From: Marinilactibacillus sp042660675
GTDB taxonomy: Bacteria > Bacillota > Bacilli > Lactobacillales > Carnobacteriaceae_A
Reading direction: 5' to 3'
DNA: 64,000 nucleotides
Assembly (NCBI RefSeq): GCF_042660675.1
Contig: NZ_JBHSUL010000027.1
Coordinates: 124,001-188,000, forward strand
In this document: piece after piece, positions 8,583 through 16,341 of the stretch
Numbering within the stretch: the stretch's first letter is position 1
Layout: every line of letters begins with the position of its first letter
Notes under the pieces: generated by a model
What the model saw: only the letters and a program-made list of their open reading frames with translations
Told to the model about the DNA's origin: nothing
The model's database searches: none
Translations under genes and position numbers: made by a program

Positions 8583-8876
8583 TCAATCTTTACTTCTTTT
8601 ATTTTCAAACAAGTATCTAATGCCGATCGTAAATAAGAATACAGCGAGTGTTATGTATCTTAAGACATTCAACCCTTTTCGAAATAAATATTCTGTTGTG
8701 TCAACGTAATCGTATAAATACAGATAAAAATAAGGATAACTGAGTACAGGTAAAAATAAGAGAATTAATAAGGCCATCGTAATATAGAAACGTCCCTTAC
8801 TTTTATCATCTTGTTCTATGTCTTCTGTCTTTTTCTTCTCCTCAATTTTGCTTTGTGAAGCTTTTTCTTCTTCCAT
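8583..8876 (-). CDS. Small two-helix membrane protein, 97 aa, paralogue
   Basis: This protein has an acidic/Lys-rich cytosolic N-terminus (EEEKASQSKIEEKKK) of about 30 residues, then two membrane helices with a Tyr-rich loop (YPYFYLYLYDYVD) between them. The second helix matches that of the 90-residue protein downstream. I chose ATG at 8876 because GAGGAG lies 7 bases upstream. The frame is open for 25 more codons but without a ribosome site. The pair probably forms one transcript. I do not recognise the family. Confidence 0.7.
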   Translation of the reverse strand: MEEEKASQSKIEEKKKTEDIEQDDKSKGRFYITMALLILLFLPVLSYPYFYLYLYDYVDTTEYLFRKGLNVLRYITLAVFLFTIGIRYLFENKRSKD

Positions 8877-9038
8877 ACGCTCACTCCTCTTTTTGTAGAT
8901 CACATCCTTCTTAAAGAGAACACTATCACTTTTTCGAAAAAATGCTAGCAACCATTCGTTGCCCCCAGTAGAAAGATTGATTTATCAATGTTTCATCTAG
9001 AAAACAACTTTGATTTATGCTATACTATTATTAATCAA

Positions 9039-9130
9039 TGGGAATGAATGTCTCCCAAGGCGTAGCCTAAACCGCTGTAAAGCTGATGACTTCTGTGATG
9101 TGTATGCATCCAGGAGTCTCAGCTTTTTTT
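9039..9130 (+). promoter_or_regulatory. Probable fluoride riboswitch (crcB motif)
   Basis: An extended -10 (TGCTATACT, 9018-9026) precedes the RNA. The aptamer starts with GGGA pairing with TCCC around the loop AATGAATG. It then has the conserved blocks TAAAC-CGCT and AGCTGATGACTTCTG, which match the fluoride aptamer pattern of TAAAC-GCT followed by AGCTGATGACTCCT. A small extra hairpin (GGC GTA GCC, 9059-9067) sits before TAAAC. A long terminator follows: AGCTGA and GACTTCTG (from 9081) pair with CAGGAGTC and TCAGCT, followed by a T run ending near 9130. The terminator takes up the 3' aptamer strand, as expected of an ON switch. Ligand identity is inferred from motif similarity. Confidence 0.72.
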
Positions 9131-9180
9131 ATGCTCGATTCTACTGGTTGCCTGCCAGACTAATGAAAAGGACTGATTGG

Positions 9181-10359
9181 ATGTTAATGAGTTTTGCTTT
9201 GATTTTTATTGTGGGGATCGTGCTAGGGGGACTATCTAAAAAACTCGCTTTGCCTGGTTTGATTGGGATGATTTTTGCCGGTGTCTTGATTGGACCACAC
9301 GCTTTAAATTTGTTGGGTGAATCTTTGTTGGCGATTTCTTCAGATCTAAGAACGATTGCGCTGGTGATCATCTTAACACGTGCCGGCTTGTCTTTGAATG
9401 TATCGGAGCTTAAGAAAGTTGGACTACCTGCTGTATTGATGAGCTTTGTGCCTGCGGTGCTTGAGATTACAGCGATTACCTTGCTGGCACCTTTGTTTTT
9501 TGAGTTGACCTATATAGAGTCGGCCTTGATGGGTTCTGTGGTGGCGGCCGTGTCTCCAGCCGTCATTGTGCCTTTGATGCTCAAGATAAAAGAATCCGGC
9601 TATGGTCAAAAAAGAGGGATTCCCCAACTCGTGCTTGCGGGTGCTTCTTTGGATGATATTTTTGTAATCGTCTTGTTTTCTTCTTTCTTGTCACTGGCAT
9701 CTGGTGGGACGGTGACAGCGACGCATTTCTTGACCATACCCGTTTCGATTGTTTTAGGCATCTTAGCTGGTGTTATTACTGGACTGTTACTGGGGCAATT
9801 ATTTAAAAGAATTCCGTTGAATACGCTGATTCAAGTGCTGATCACGTTAAGTGTTTCTTTTTCGCTACTCACCTTAGAAGACATTTTAGAAGGAACGGTC
9901 GCTTTGTCGGGACTGCTAGCGATCATGAGTATGGGGATCGTCTTGAATCAGTTGTATCCTAAGTTGTCTGCAGAGTTGTCTCGTACCTATTCCGGTCTTT
10001 GGATCGGTGCAGAAATTTTGTTGTTTGTTTTAGTGGGGACGACGGTTGATTTGAATTATGCTTTAACTGCTGGATTGGCTGCGATCGTTTTGGTTCTGGG
10101 TGCATTGGTGTTCAGAATGCTTGGAGTTTTCCTCAGCTTAACGCCTTCAAAGTTAACGAATAAAGAGAAGCTTTTTACAATGATTGCTTATACGCCAAAA
10201 GCGACGGTTCAAGCAGCTATTGGTGGTGTGCCCTTAGCGATGGGACTAGCTAGTGGTGAATTGATTGTAACGGTCGCGGTCTTGTCTATTTTAATTACGG
10301 CTCCCATTGGTGCTTTTGTGATTGAACAGTCTTACAGAAAATTACTGGAAGCTGAATAA
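9181..10359 (+). CDS. Cation/proton antiporter (CPA family)
   Basis: This is a 392-residue integral membrane protein with 11-12 hydrophobic segments, beginning with ALIFIVGIVLGGLSKKLALPG and a GVLIGPHAL turn typical of Na+/H+ exchanger domain proteins. LTRAGLSL (about residues 68-75) and GASLDDIFVI (about residues 154-163) are likely functional helices; the paired Asp is the expected ion-binding site in this superfamily. I chose ATG at 9181 with AAAGGA upstream. The longer open frame runs through the riboswitch terminator and is not credible. The riboswitch directly upstream suggests induction by fluoride. Sodium/proton antiporters are among the known members of that regulon. The exact ion is unknown. 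Confidence 0.85.
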   Translation: MLMSFALIFIVGIVLGGLSKKLALPGLIGMIFAGVLIGPHALNLLGESLLAISSDLRTIALVIILTRAGLSLNVSELKKVGLPAVLMSFVPAVLEITAITLLAPLFFELTYIESALMGSVVAAVSPAVIVPLMLKIKESGYGQKRGIPQLVLAGASLDDIFVIVLFSSFLSLASGGTVTATHFLTIPVSIVLGILAGVITGLLLGQLFKRIPLNTLIQVLITLSVSFSLLTLEDILEGTVALSGLLAIMSMGIVLNQLYPKLSAELSRTYSGLWIGAEILLFVLVGTTVDLNYALTAGLAAIVLVLGALVFRMLGVFLSLTPSKLTNKEKLFTMIAYTPKATVQAAIGGVPLAMGLASGELIVTVAVLSILITAPIGAFVIEQSYRKLLEAE

Positions 10360-10416
10360 CTTGTTGCAAAATTTCGACAACTCTCTTTTGTAGGTATGAA
10401 TTTACAAAGAATTTTT

Positions 10417-10444
10417 TTGAACTAAAACAGCGTTACGGTATACT
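10417..10444 (+). promoter_or_regulatory. Candidate promoter of the amidotransferase-fold gene
   Basis: TTGAAC (10417-10422), a 16-base spacer and TATACT (10439-10444) lie 43 bases upstream of the start codon. Confidence 0.55.
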
Positions 10445-10487
10445 AATATAGACCTGAATAATCAGGTGTTTGAAAGGATGATGCTCG

Positions 10488-11228
10488 ATGAAACCTGTTA
10501 TTGGAATACCTGGAAATATTTTAACGAACTTTAGTCCTCGCTATAATAGTTTACCTGTCACTTACACACCTCATGGATTTGTGGAAGGATTGCATGCCGC
10601 TGGTGCACTGCCTGTTGTCTTCCCTATCTCCAGTGAAGAAAATGCCAGACAGTATGTAAAGAGTGTGGACGCCATTTTACTAGCTGGTGGTCAAGATGTG
10701 TCTCCTTTGACTTACGGTGAAGAGCCGCATTTAAAATTAGAAGAAACCAGTCTTGAGCGCGATAAATTTGAGATGGCCGTTATCAAAGAAGCCTGGGCAG
10801 AAAATAAACCTGTACTAGCAATCTGTCGCGGTCTACAAATCTTTAATGTGGCGTTTGGTGGAACCTTGTATCAAGATGTTTCTCTTTATCCAAAACTTGG
10901 CGTGCAACATGTACAGGTCTCGACTCCTGAAACAGCTGCGCACTCAGTCACCCTTGAAGAGGATTCTTGGTTAGGCCAGTTATATGGTAAAAAAGCCAAT
11001 GTGAATTCTTATCACCATCAAGCTATCAAGAAATTGGCAGATGGCTTACGTCCTGTTGGTTGGTCGAATGATGGACTGATTGAAGCCTTTGAAAGTAGCG
11101 ACGACAAGCACATCACAGTTGGCGTTCAGTGGCATCCTGAACTGATGATCCATAACAGCGACGCTGCCCAAGGATTATTTGATGCTTATGTACAAACCGT
11201 AATTGACTGGAAAAACAAACAAGCTTAA
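10488..11228 (+). CDS. Gamma-glutamyl-gamma-aminobutyrate hydrolase-like (peptidase C26)
   Basis: This is a 246-residue protein of the class-I glutamine amidotransferase fold, standing alone without a synthase partner. That is the layout of the PuuD / peptidase C26 family, which cleaves gamma-glutamyl amides. The nucleophile is Cys113 in AICRGLQ, and the His-Glu pair is His216/Glu218 in VQWHPE. LAGGQDVSP (residues 65-73) forms the usual oxyanion region. GAAAGGATGATGCTCG precedes the ATG. The gene is monocistronic, with its own promoter and a strong terminator, so no pathway follows from context. The substrate remains open: gamma-glutamyl-GABA or another gamma-glutamyl compound. Confidence 0.88.
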   Translation: MKPVIGIPGNILTNFSPRYNSLPVTYTPHGFVEGLHAAGALPVVFPISSEENARQYVKSVDAILLAGGQDVSPLTYGEEPHLKLEETSLERDKFEMAVIKEAWAENKPVLAICRGLQIFNVAFGGTLYQDVSLYPKLGVQHVQVSTPETAAHSVTLEEDSWLGQLYGKKANVNSYHHQAIKKLADGLRPVGWSNDGLIEAFESSDDKHITVGVQWHPELMIHNSDAAQGLFDAYVQTVIDWKNKQA

Positions 11229-11234
11229 AACCAA

Positions 11235-11269
11235 AACGAAGCAATGACTGAAATGGTCACTGCTTCGTT
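11235..11269 (+). terminator. Terminator between convergent genes
   Basis: AACGAAGCA pairs with TGCTTCGTT around TGAC/GTCA and is followed by a T run on the plus strand. The A-rich left flank lets it work for the convergent acetyltransferase gene too. Confidence 0.85.
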
Positions 11270-11288
11270 TTTTGTTTTGTTTAATGGA

Positions 11289-12059
11289 TTAACGTGTAGA
11301 AACGTAATAGGTATCGTAAGCTTCTTTTAGCACGTATCCTAGTGACTCTGCTAATTTAGCAGAGCCTATATTTTCTGCATCCCAGCCTGGATAAACATTA
11401 TTGTCAAGGCAATCCAACATTAAAGCCGCAGAAGCAACGGCCGCTAAGCCTTGTCTTCTATAATTAGGGTCTGTGCCCACTTCAATTTCAATCCCTTCAT
11501 CGAAAATACTGAAACTGGATGCCCCACTCACCACTTTCCCTTCGTGTAGCACAACGTAACCCATACCTCTACTGAGAAAATCTTCGTGAGACTTGAAATT
11601 TCCTGTAAAGTCCGGTGATAGTTGATGTAAAGAGGGTAATTCGATTACCCTCTGATCAATTTTTCTGACTGAATACGGTTCAGGTAATTGGGTGACCAGC
11701 TTTTTTAAATGGTTTCGGTCAAAAAATTCTGCAATATGTTCGAAGCGGTATCTAGAGTATTTTTCAAAAGCGCCTTCGTGCATAGCTTCCAGCTTTTGTT
11801 TCCAGCCTTCTGACTCTGTAATAACAAGAGCATCTTCTGGTAGGTTCTCCAGCATTTCTTCCGCTGCCGGTGAATGATGATTTCCAGCATAAAAAGTGAA
11901 AATGCTGACGGTGATCTGAGCGGCTGTAGGCTTATCCAGATCATCTACCCAAGCTTCTCCCATATGCCCTTCCAGATAAGTTTGGATCATCGTATTTTCT
12001 AGTCCTTTAAAAAGGGATTCAATTTTCTTTTGAACGGTTTGATCTGCTTTATACAACAT
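11289..12059 (-). CDS. GNAT family N-acetyltransferase
   Basis: This 256-residue protein has a GNAT acyl-CoA binding motif near the C-terminus: EIEVGTDPNYRRQGLAAVAS, where RRQGLA is the pyrophosphate loop, followed by the NIGSAKLAESLGY helix. The N-terminal 130 residues are an extra helical/beta domain without the motif, so the overall layout matches the longer single-GNAT proteins of Firmicutes (the GNAT_acetyltran group that includes ZmaR-like proteins; from memory). It would transfer an acetyl group from acetyl-CoA to a small amine or protein amine, acceptor unknown. It ends convergently with the amidotransferase-fold gene. Confidence 0.82.
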   Translation of the reverse strand: MLYKADQTVQKKIESLFKGLENTMIQTYLEGHMGEAWVDDLDKPTAAQITVSIFTFYAGNHHSPAAEEMLENLPEDALVITESEGWKQKLEAMHEGAFEKYSRYRFEHIAEFFDRNHLKKLVTQLPEPYSVRKIDQRVIELPSLHQLSPDFTGNFKSHEDFLSRGMGYVVLHEGKVVSGASSFSIFDEGIEIEVGTDPNYRRQGLAAVASAALMLDCLDNNVYPGWDAENIGSAKLAESLGYVLKEAYDTYYVSTR

Positions 12060-12122
12060 AAGTTCCTTCTCTCAAGTTAGTGAACCAGCTTAAAAGAGAC
12101 TGCAGATAAAGTGTGCTCGTCT

Positions 12123-12788
12123 TTAGTTCTGGATAAAAGAACGGAAGGGTTCGGCCATTTTGTCTGTATCGATAATATAAGAACTGTGGTCTTCACCCTT
12201 TAGAACCTGCAACTCCGCAACTGGTATCTTTTTTTCAATCGTTTGATACATCGATCTGTAAAAAAGATCATGTTCGCCCGCTGTGACTAATGTAGGAACG
12301 TTGATCTTTTTCAAATCTTCGGGATCGATATTTGGTTCATTTAACATCAAGTAAAATGCCGGGTCTTTTGTTTCATTGAATTGTTTTGTTAAATCGTCTA
12401 GTGGTTTTTTCTTCCAGTCTTTCGGTGAAAGATTGGGGCTTAGACTGATGAGTTTGCTTAAGTAGCGCTCTTGTCTGATTCCAAGAAGTAAAGCGATGAT
12501 GCCACCATCACTAAATCCTAGGATCGTAACCTCTTTTAAGTTTAGTTTTTCAATAAATAGATGGATATCTTCTGCTAGGTCATTGTAATTGTATCGTTCA
12601 CTGATTTTGGTGCTCTTTCCGTGATCTCGACTATCTAAAGCATAAACGGTGAATGACTTTTCCAAGTTAGATACTAGTGCATCAAAAATATGCAAGTCTT
12701 CCCCATTTCCGTGTAGCAATACCAAATTCGGACCTTTTCCGCTCACTTCGTAATGTAATTCAATTTTTTGATTGATTTTAATGTTCAT
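12123..12788 (-). CDS. Alpha/beta hydrolase
   Basis: This 221-residue alpha/beta-hydrolase fold enzyme has a complete triad: nucleophile Ser93 in GFSDGG, Asp174 in GEHDLFY and His201 in GEDHSSY. The oxyanion segment LLHGNGED lies at residues 24-31, and DSRDHGKS (52-59) is the usual loop after strand 4. The short cap region (about residues 118-155) is typical of small esterases or carboxylesterases. It has no signal peptide, so it is cytosolic. It lies downstream of the phoU terminator with its own start and is not obviously part of the phosphate operon. The substrate is unknown. Confidence 0.85.
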   Translation of the reverse strand: MNIKINQKIELHYEVSGKGPNLVLLHGNGEDLHIFDALVSNLEKSFTVYALDSRDHGKSTKISERYNYNDLAEDIHLFIEKLNLKEVTILGFSDGGIIALLLGIRQERYLSKLISLSPNLSPKDWKKKPLDDLTKQFNETKDPAFYLMLNEPNIDPEDLKKINVPTLVTAGEHDLFYRSMYQTIEKKIPVAELQVLKGEDHSSYIIDTDKMAEPFRSFIQN

Positions 12789-12850
12789 ATGTACACCGTC
12801 CTCTCTGCGCTACTTTCTTTAGTATACCGCAAGAACTGACTTTTAGGCAC

Positions 12851-12888
12851 AAAAAAGTGCCTTTTCCCTTTTGGGAGCCAGCACTTTT
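12851..12888 (-). terminator. Terminator of pst-phoU operon
   Basis: AAAAGTGC pairs with GCACTTTT, with CCC/GGG inside the stem, and the minus strand reads into T6. It lies 11 bases after the phoU stop. Confidence 0.82.
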
Positions 12889-12898
12889 GTATACAATG

Positions 12899-13576
12899 TT
12901 ATAGATTTTCGTAACTATTGTGTGTATTCAATTCTTGAATCTCGCCTGTTTCAAAATAGACGATCCATTCAGAGATATTTGTGATGTAATCTCCGATACG
13001 CTCGATATATGTGCTCGCCATCATATAGTCGGTTGCACCTAAAACCAATTCAGGATCTTTTTTCATTTCAGCGATACAAGCTTCTTTGATATCGTGAGCT
13101 AAGCTATCGACTAGATAATCGTATTTAGCGATTTCAATGGCTTTTTCTGTATCATATTCTATATAAGCTTTTAATACGTCTTCGCCCATTTTTTTGATTT
13201 TCTCACCAGCATCTGAAATCATACCTTCGATCATTGTATTACGCTTGTTGCCTTTAACACGAATCGTTGATTTTGAGATACTAACGGCATGGTCTCCCAT
13301 ACGCTCAAGATCGGCAGAAGCTTTCATAACGGTAACGATTTTTCTAAGATCTGTGGTCACAGGTTGTTGTAAAGCAATCAGTTCAATACAAGCTTGTTCA
13401 AGATCGTGTTCGAATTGATTGATCTCACTATCTTCATCAATGACGCCCTTAGCTAGTTCTTTGTCATGCTTAACAAAAGCTTTGATCGATTTATAAATGG
13501 CTTCATTCACCTTACAACCCATTTGGTAAAACTTTCTGTGCAGCTGTTCTAACTCTTCATCATATGCTCTTCTCAT
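12899..13576 (-). CDS. phoU: PhoU, phosphate signalling regulator
   Basis: PhoU is a cytosolic helical protein that couples the Pst transporter to phosphate sensing, usually as a negative regulator of the PhoR-PhoP pathway. The 225-residue protein contains two copies of the three-helix PhoU repeat with their metal-binding acidic motifs (SADLERMGDHAVSIS around residues 86-100, and STYIERIGDYITNIS around residues 188-202). It is the last gene of pstSCAB-phoU, 33 bases after pstB, the standard arrangement. No phoPR genes are in the window. Confidence 0.96.
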   Translation of the reverse strand: MRRAYDEELEQLHRKFYQMGCKVNEAIYKSIKAFVKHDKELAKGVIDEDSEINQFEHDLEQACIELIALQQPVTTDLRKIVTVMKASADLERMGDHAVSISKSTIRVKGNKRNTMIEGMISDAGEKIKKMGEDVLKAYIEYDTEKAIEIAKYDYLVDSLAHDIKEACIAEMKKDPELVLGATDYMMASTYIERIGDYITNISEWIVYFETGEIQELNTHNSYENL

Positions 13577-13609
13577 TTTATATACCCTCCTATTTTCATT
13601 GAAATTTGC

Positions 13610-14374
13610 TTAACCGAATCGTCCTGAAATATAATTTTCAGTTTCTTCTTGATCTGGGTTTGTAAAGATTTTACGGGTATCAGCGTGTTCAATGATGTGT
13701 CCATTCAAGAAAAAGGCTGTTTCATCAGATACTCGAGAAGCTTGTTGCATGTTATGTGTGACCATAACGATAGTATAATCATTTTTCAATTGAGAAACCA
13801 ATTCTTCGATCTTAGCTGTAGAAATTGGATCCAAGGCACTTGTCGGTTCATCCATTAATAAGACTTCTGGTTCTACCGCTAAGGCTCTAGCGATACAAAT
13901 CCTTTGTTGCTGTCCACCAGAGATGGATAAAGCATTACGGTTTAAATGATCTTTGACCTCATCCCAGATAGCAGCTTGTTTCAAGCTGCGTTCGACGATT
14001 TCATCTAATTCTTCTTTCTTTTTGATTCCATGTGTACGAGGTCCGTATGCAATATTGTCGTAAATACTTTTTGGAAATGGATTCGGTTGTTGGAATACCA
14101 TGCCGACTTTTTTTCTTAACTGGTTGATATCGGTTTTACTTCCGTAGATATCTTTTCCATCTAGCTCTACTTTTCCTTCAATACGGCAGTTCTCAACGAG
14201 ATCGTTCATTCTGTTCAATGTTTTAATGAACGTTGATTTCCCACATCCAGAAGGTCCAATAAACGCTGTGATCTTTTTCTCAGGAACCTCAAGATCCAGT
14301 CCATGTAATGCCTGGAAATCTCCGTACCATAATTTAAGATCTTGAACTTTAATTTTTGAAGTCTGTGTAGCCAT
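13610..14374 (-). CDS. pstB: PstB, phosphate ABC transporter ATPase
   Basis: PstB is the ATP-binding subunit of the high-affinity phosphate importer. The 254-residue protein has Walker A GPSGCGKST (about residues 38-46), the signature SISGGQQQR and Walker B VLLMDEPTSALDP, with the PstB-typical NRMNDLV region after Walker A. The start codon directly follows the pstA stop, and its ribosome site (GGAGG) lies inside the last pstA codons, so the two are translationally coupled. Confidence 0.97.
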   Translation of the reverse strand: MATQTSKIKVQDLKLWYGDFQALHGLDLEVPEKKITAFIGPSGCGKSTFIKTLNRMNDLVENCRIEGKVELDGKDIYGSKTDINQLRKKVGMVFQQPNPFPKSIYDNIAYGPRTHGIKKKEELDEIVERSLKQAAIWDEVKDHLNRNALSISGGQQQRICIARALAVEPEVLLMDEPTSALDPISTAKIEELVSQLKNDYTIVMVTHNMQQASRVSDETAFFLNGHIIEHADTRKIFTNPDQEETENYISGRFG

Positions 14375-15190
14375 TTATTTTCCTCCTTTAGATAATCGAG
14401 AACTGACAAACGTTGAAAGACCGTTTAAGATCAGTACAAATAATAACAAGATAACTGCAGTCGCGTAAGCTTCATTGACATGGAAGCCTTCACTTGAAAG
14501 AACATACATATGCAACGCTAGTGTTCTACCAGAACTGAATAATGAATTTGGCAGGTTCGTTGATGAACCTAAAGTATATAAGAGTGCAGCCGTTTCACCA
14601 ATGACACGTCCACTCGCTAAAATGACTCCAGAAAGAATCCCTGGCATCGCAACAGGTAATACGACTGTAAATATCGTTCTTAATTTACCTGCTCCTAAAG
14701 CATAACTGGCTTCACGGATTGGACGTCCAGTAGAAATCAATGCTTCTTCTGTTGCACGAATAATTAAAGGAAGTGCCATGATTACAGATGTTAAGATCCC
14801 TGCCAATAATGAGAATCTTAAACCTAAAAACGTTACAAAGAATAAGAATCCGAATAACCCATAAACGATTGAAGGAACCGCTGCTAGTGTATCTGTAGCC
14901 ATACTAATGGCTTTAACGATTGGATTTTTTCGATTGGCATAATCCACTAGGTAAAATCCAGTAAAGACGCCAATTGGTGTAGCAATCAGTAACGTTCCAC
15001 CTACTAGATAAAATGTTGTAATGATCGCTGGCATCATAGAAACGTTTTGTGAGTTATAATTCCATGCAAATAAATCTGGCGTGATATATCTAAGACCATT
15101 ATACAAAATGAAGAAAATAATATATCCGAGCATCCCGAAAGTGATTGCTGAGGCTAAATAAACTAAGCCACGTAAAATTTTTGAACCCAT
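14375..15190 (-). CDS. pstA: PstA, phosphate ABC transporter permease
   Basis: PstA is one of the two membrane subunits of the phosphate importer. The 271-residue protein has six predicted membrane helices and the permease EAA-type loop (EASYALGAGKLRTIFTVVLP, about residues 180-200), which contacts PstB. The start lies 2 bases after the pstC stop. The last five codons supply the ribosome site for pstB. Confidence 0.96.
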   Translation of the reverse strand: MGSKILRGLVYLASAITFGMLGYIIFFILYNGLRYITPDLFAWNYNSQNVSMMPAIITTFYLVGGTLLIATPIGVFTGFYLVDYANRKNPIVKAISMATDTLAAVPSIVYGLFGFLFFVTFLGLRFSLLAGILTSVIMALPLIIRATEEALISTGRPIREASYALGAGKLRTIFTVVLPVAMPGILSGVILASGRVIGETAALLYTLGSSTNLPNSLFSSGRTLALHMYVLSSEGFHVNEAYATAVILLLFVLILNGLSTFVSSRLSKGGK

Positions 15191-15192
15191 AC

Positions 15193-16056
15193 TTATTTAG
15201 CCTCCTTATTTTTGAAGTATAAAAAGATAGAATTAATGATTAAGATGAACGCAAACAAAACAACAGATGTAGCAATCAAGGCATCACGATGTGGACCACT
15301 TGCATAACCCATCTCGAGAACAATATTGGTCGTCAACGTACGGACACCTGACAACAAATTACTCGGGATGATTGGTTGATTTCCCGCAATCAATACAACT
15401 GCCATCGTTTCGCCAATTGCACGCCCGATTCCTAAAATAACACTGGATACGATACCCGATTTAGCAGCCGGAATCAGTACGGCAAACACACTTCGTTCTT
15501 TTGTTGCACCCATTGCGATACTACCTGTGTAATAAGATCTAGGAATCGCTCTTAACGCCGCTTCAGATAAACTAATAACTGTCGGTAGAATCATGATTCC
15601 AAGTAAAACTTGAGCTGTAAGCACACTGAATCCTGTACCACCTAACCAGCTAGTCTCACGAACGAAAGGAACGAATACTTGTAAAGCAAAGAATCCGTAT
15701 ACGATTGAAGGAATTGCGGCCATCAAATTCACTGCCGGTTTCAATATTTTATAAAGAATCGGCGGACAAAATTCTGCCATGAATACAGCTGTCAAAATCC
15801 CTACTGGAACACCGACTACCACTGCACCAAGTGTGACATAAAGAGAACCTACAATCATCGGGAAAATTCCATAAAGTGCAGGATTATTAGAAGGCGTCCA
15901 TTTTTGACCGAACAGGAAATCACCAAATCCGTATTCCGCTATAAATGGTACCCCATTAGCAAATATAAATATAACAATTAATAATAATGCAACGATTGAA
16001 AAGATAGCGGATAGGAAAAAGATTCCTTTCATAGCTGTTTCTTTGCCATTCTTCAA
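15193..16056 (-). CDS. pstC: PstC, phosphate ABC transporter permease
   Basis: PstC is the second membrane subunit of the phosphate importer. It has six helices and a permease coupling loop (RSYYTGSIAMGATKERSVF). The preferred start is TTG at 16056: AAAGGA lies 8 bases upstream, giving a 287-residue protein starting MKNGKETAMKG. The frame is also open from ATG codons at 16071 and 16086, but neither has a properly spaced ribosome site. An intercistronic hairpin lies between pstS and this gene, so the permease genes are probably transcribed less than pstS. Confidence 0.93.
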   Translation of the reverse strand: MKNGKETAMKGIFFLSAIFSIVALLLIVIFIFANGVPFIAEYGFGDFLFGQKWTPSNNPALYGIFPMIVGSLYVTLGAVVVGVPVGILTAVFMAEFCPPILYKILKPAVNLMAAIPSIVYGFFALQVFVPFVRETSWLGGTGFSVLTAQVLLGIMILPTVISLSEAALRAIPRSYYTGSIAMGATKERSVFAVLIPAAKSGIVSSVILGIGRAIGETMAVVLIAGNQPIIPSNLLSGVRTLTTNIVLEMGYASGPHRDALIATSVVLFAFILIINSIFLYFKNKEAK

Positions 16057-16180
16057 AATTAACATCCTTTCTGCGATAGAGATCATTTCATTTTAGATTT
16101 TTGATAGAATATCAGATCAAATCAAGCTTAAAATTCAATGACCTCTACCTAAAAGCTCAATTGAATAAAAACGCATAAAA

Positions 16181-16214
16181 AGGGTTAAGAGTCGAATTAG
16201 AACTAATTCGACTC
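16181..16214 (-). terminator. Hairpin between pstS and pstC (probable attenuator)
   Basis: A perfect 12-base-pair stem (GAGTCGAATTAG with its complement) around 2 unpaired bases is followed on the minus strand by TTAACCCTTTTTA. The T tract is interrupted, so I read it as a partial terminator or mRNA stabiliser that keeps the binding-protein transcript above the permease transcripts. Confidence 0.65.
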
Positions 16215-16341
16215 CACCCCTCCAAAGCTAGACCTATCATTTATTTAATTGTACTATTTTCAACGAACAGAATCTGTTATAAGGGGAGACTTGTGATTGA
16301 TTGATCTGTTATAAAACATTCGAACATTTGAAATAGAACGA

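Noticed and set aside
8402..8608. 68-codon minus-strand frame bridging the two small membrane protein genes
   Set aside because: It is in a different frame from both real genes, is highly basic with Cys/Arg runs, and is explained as a shadow of the overlap region.
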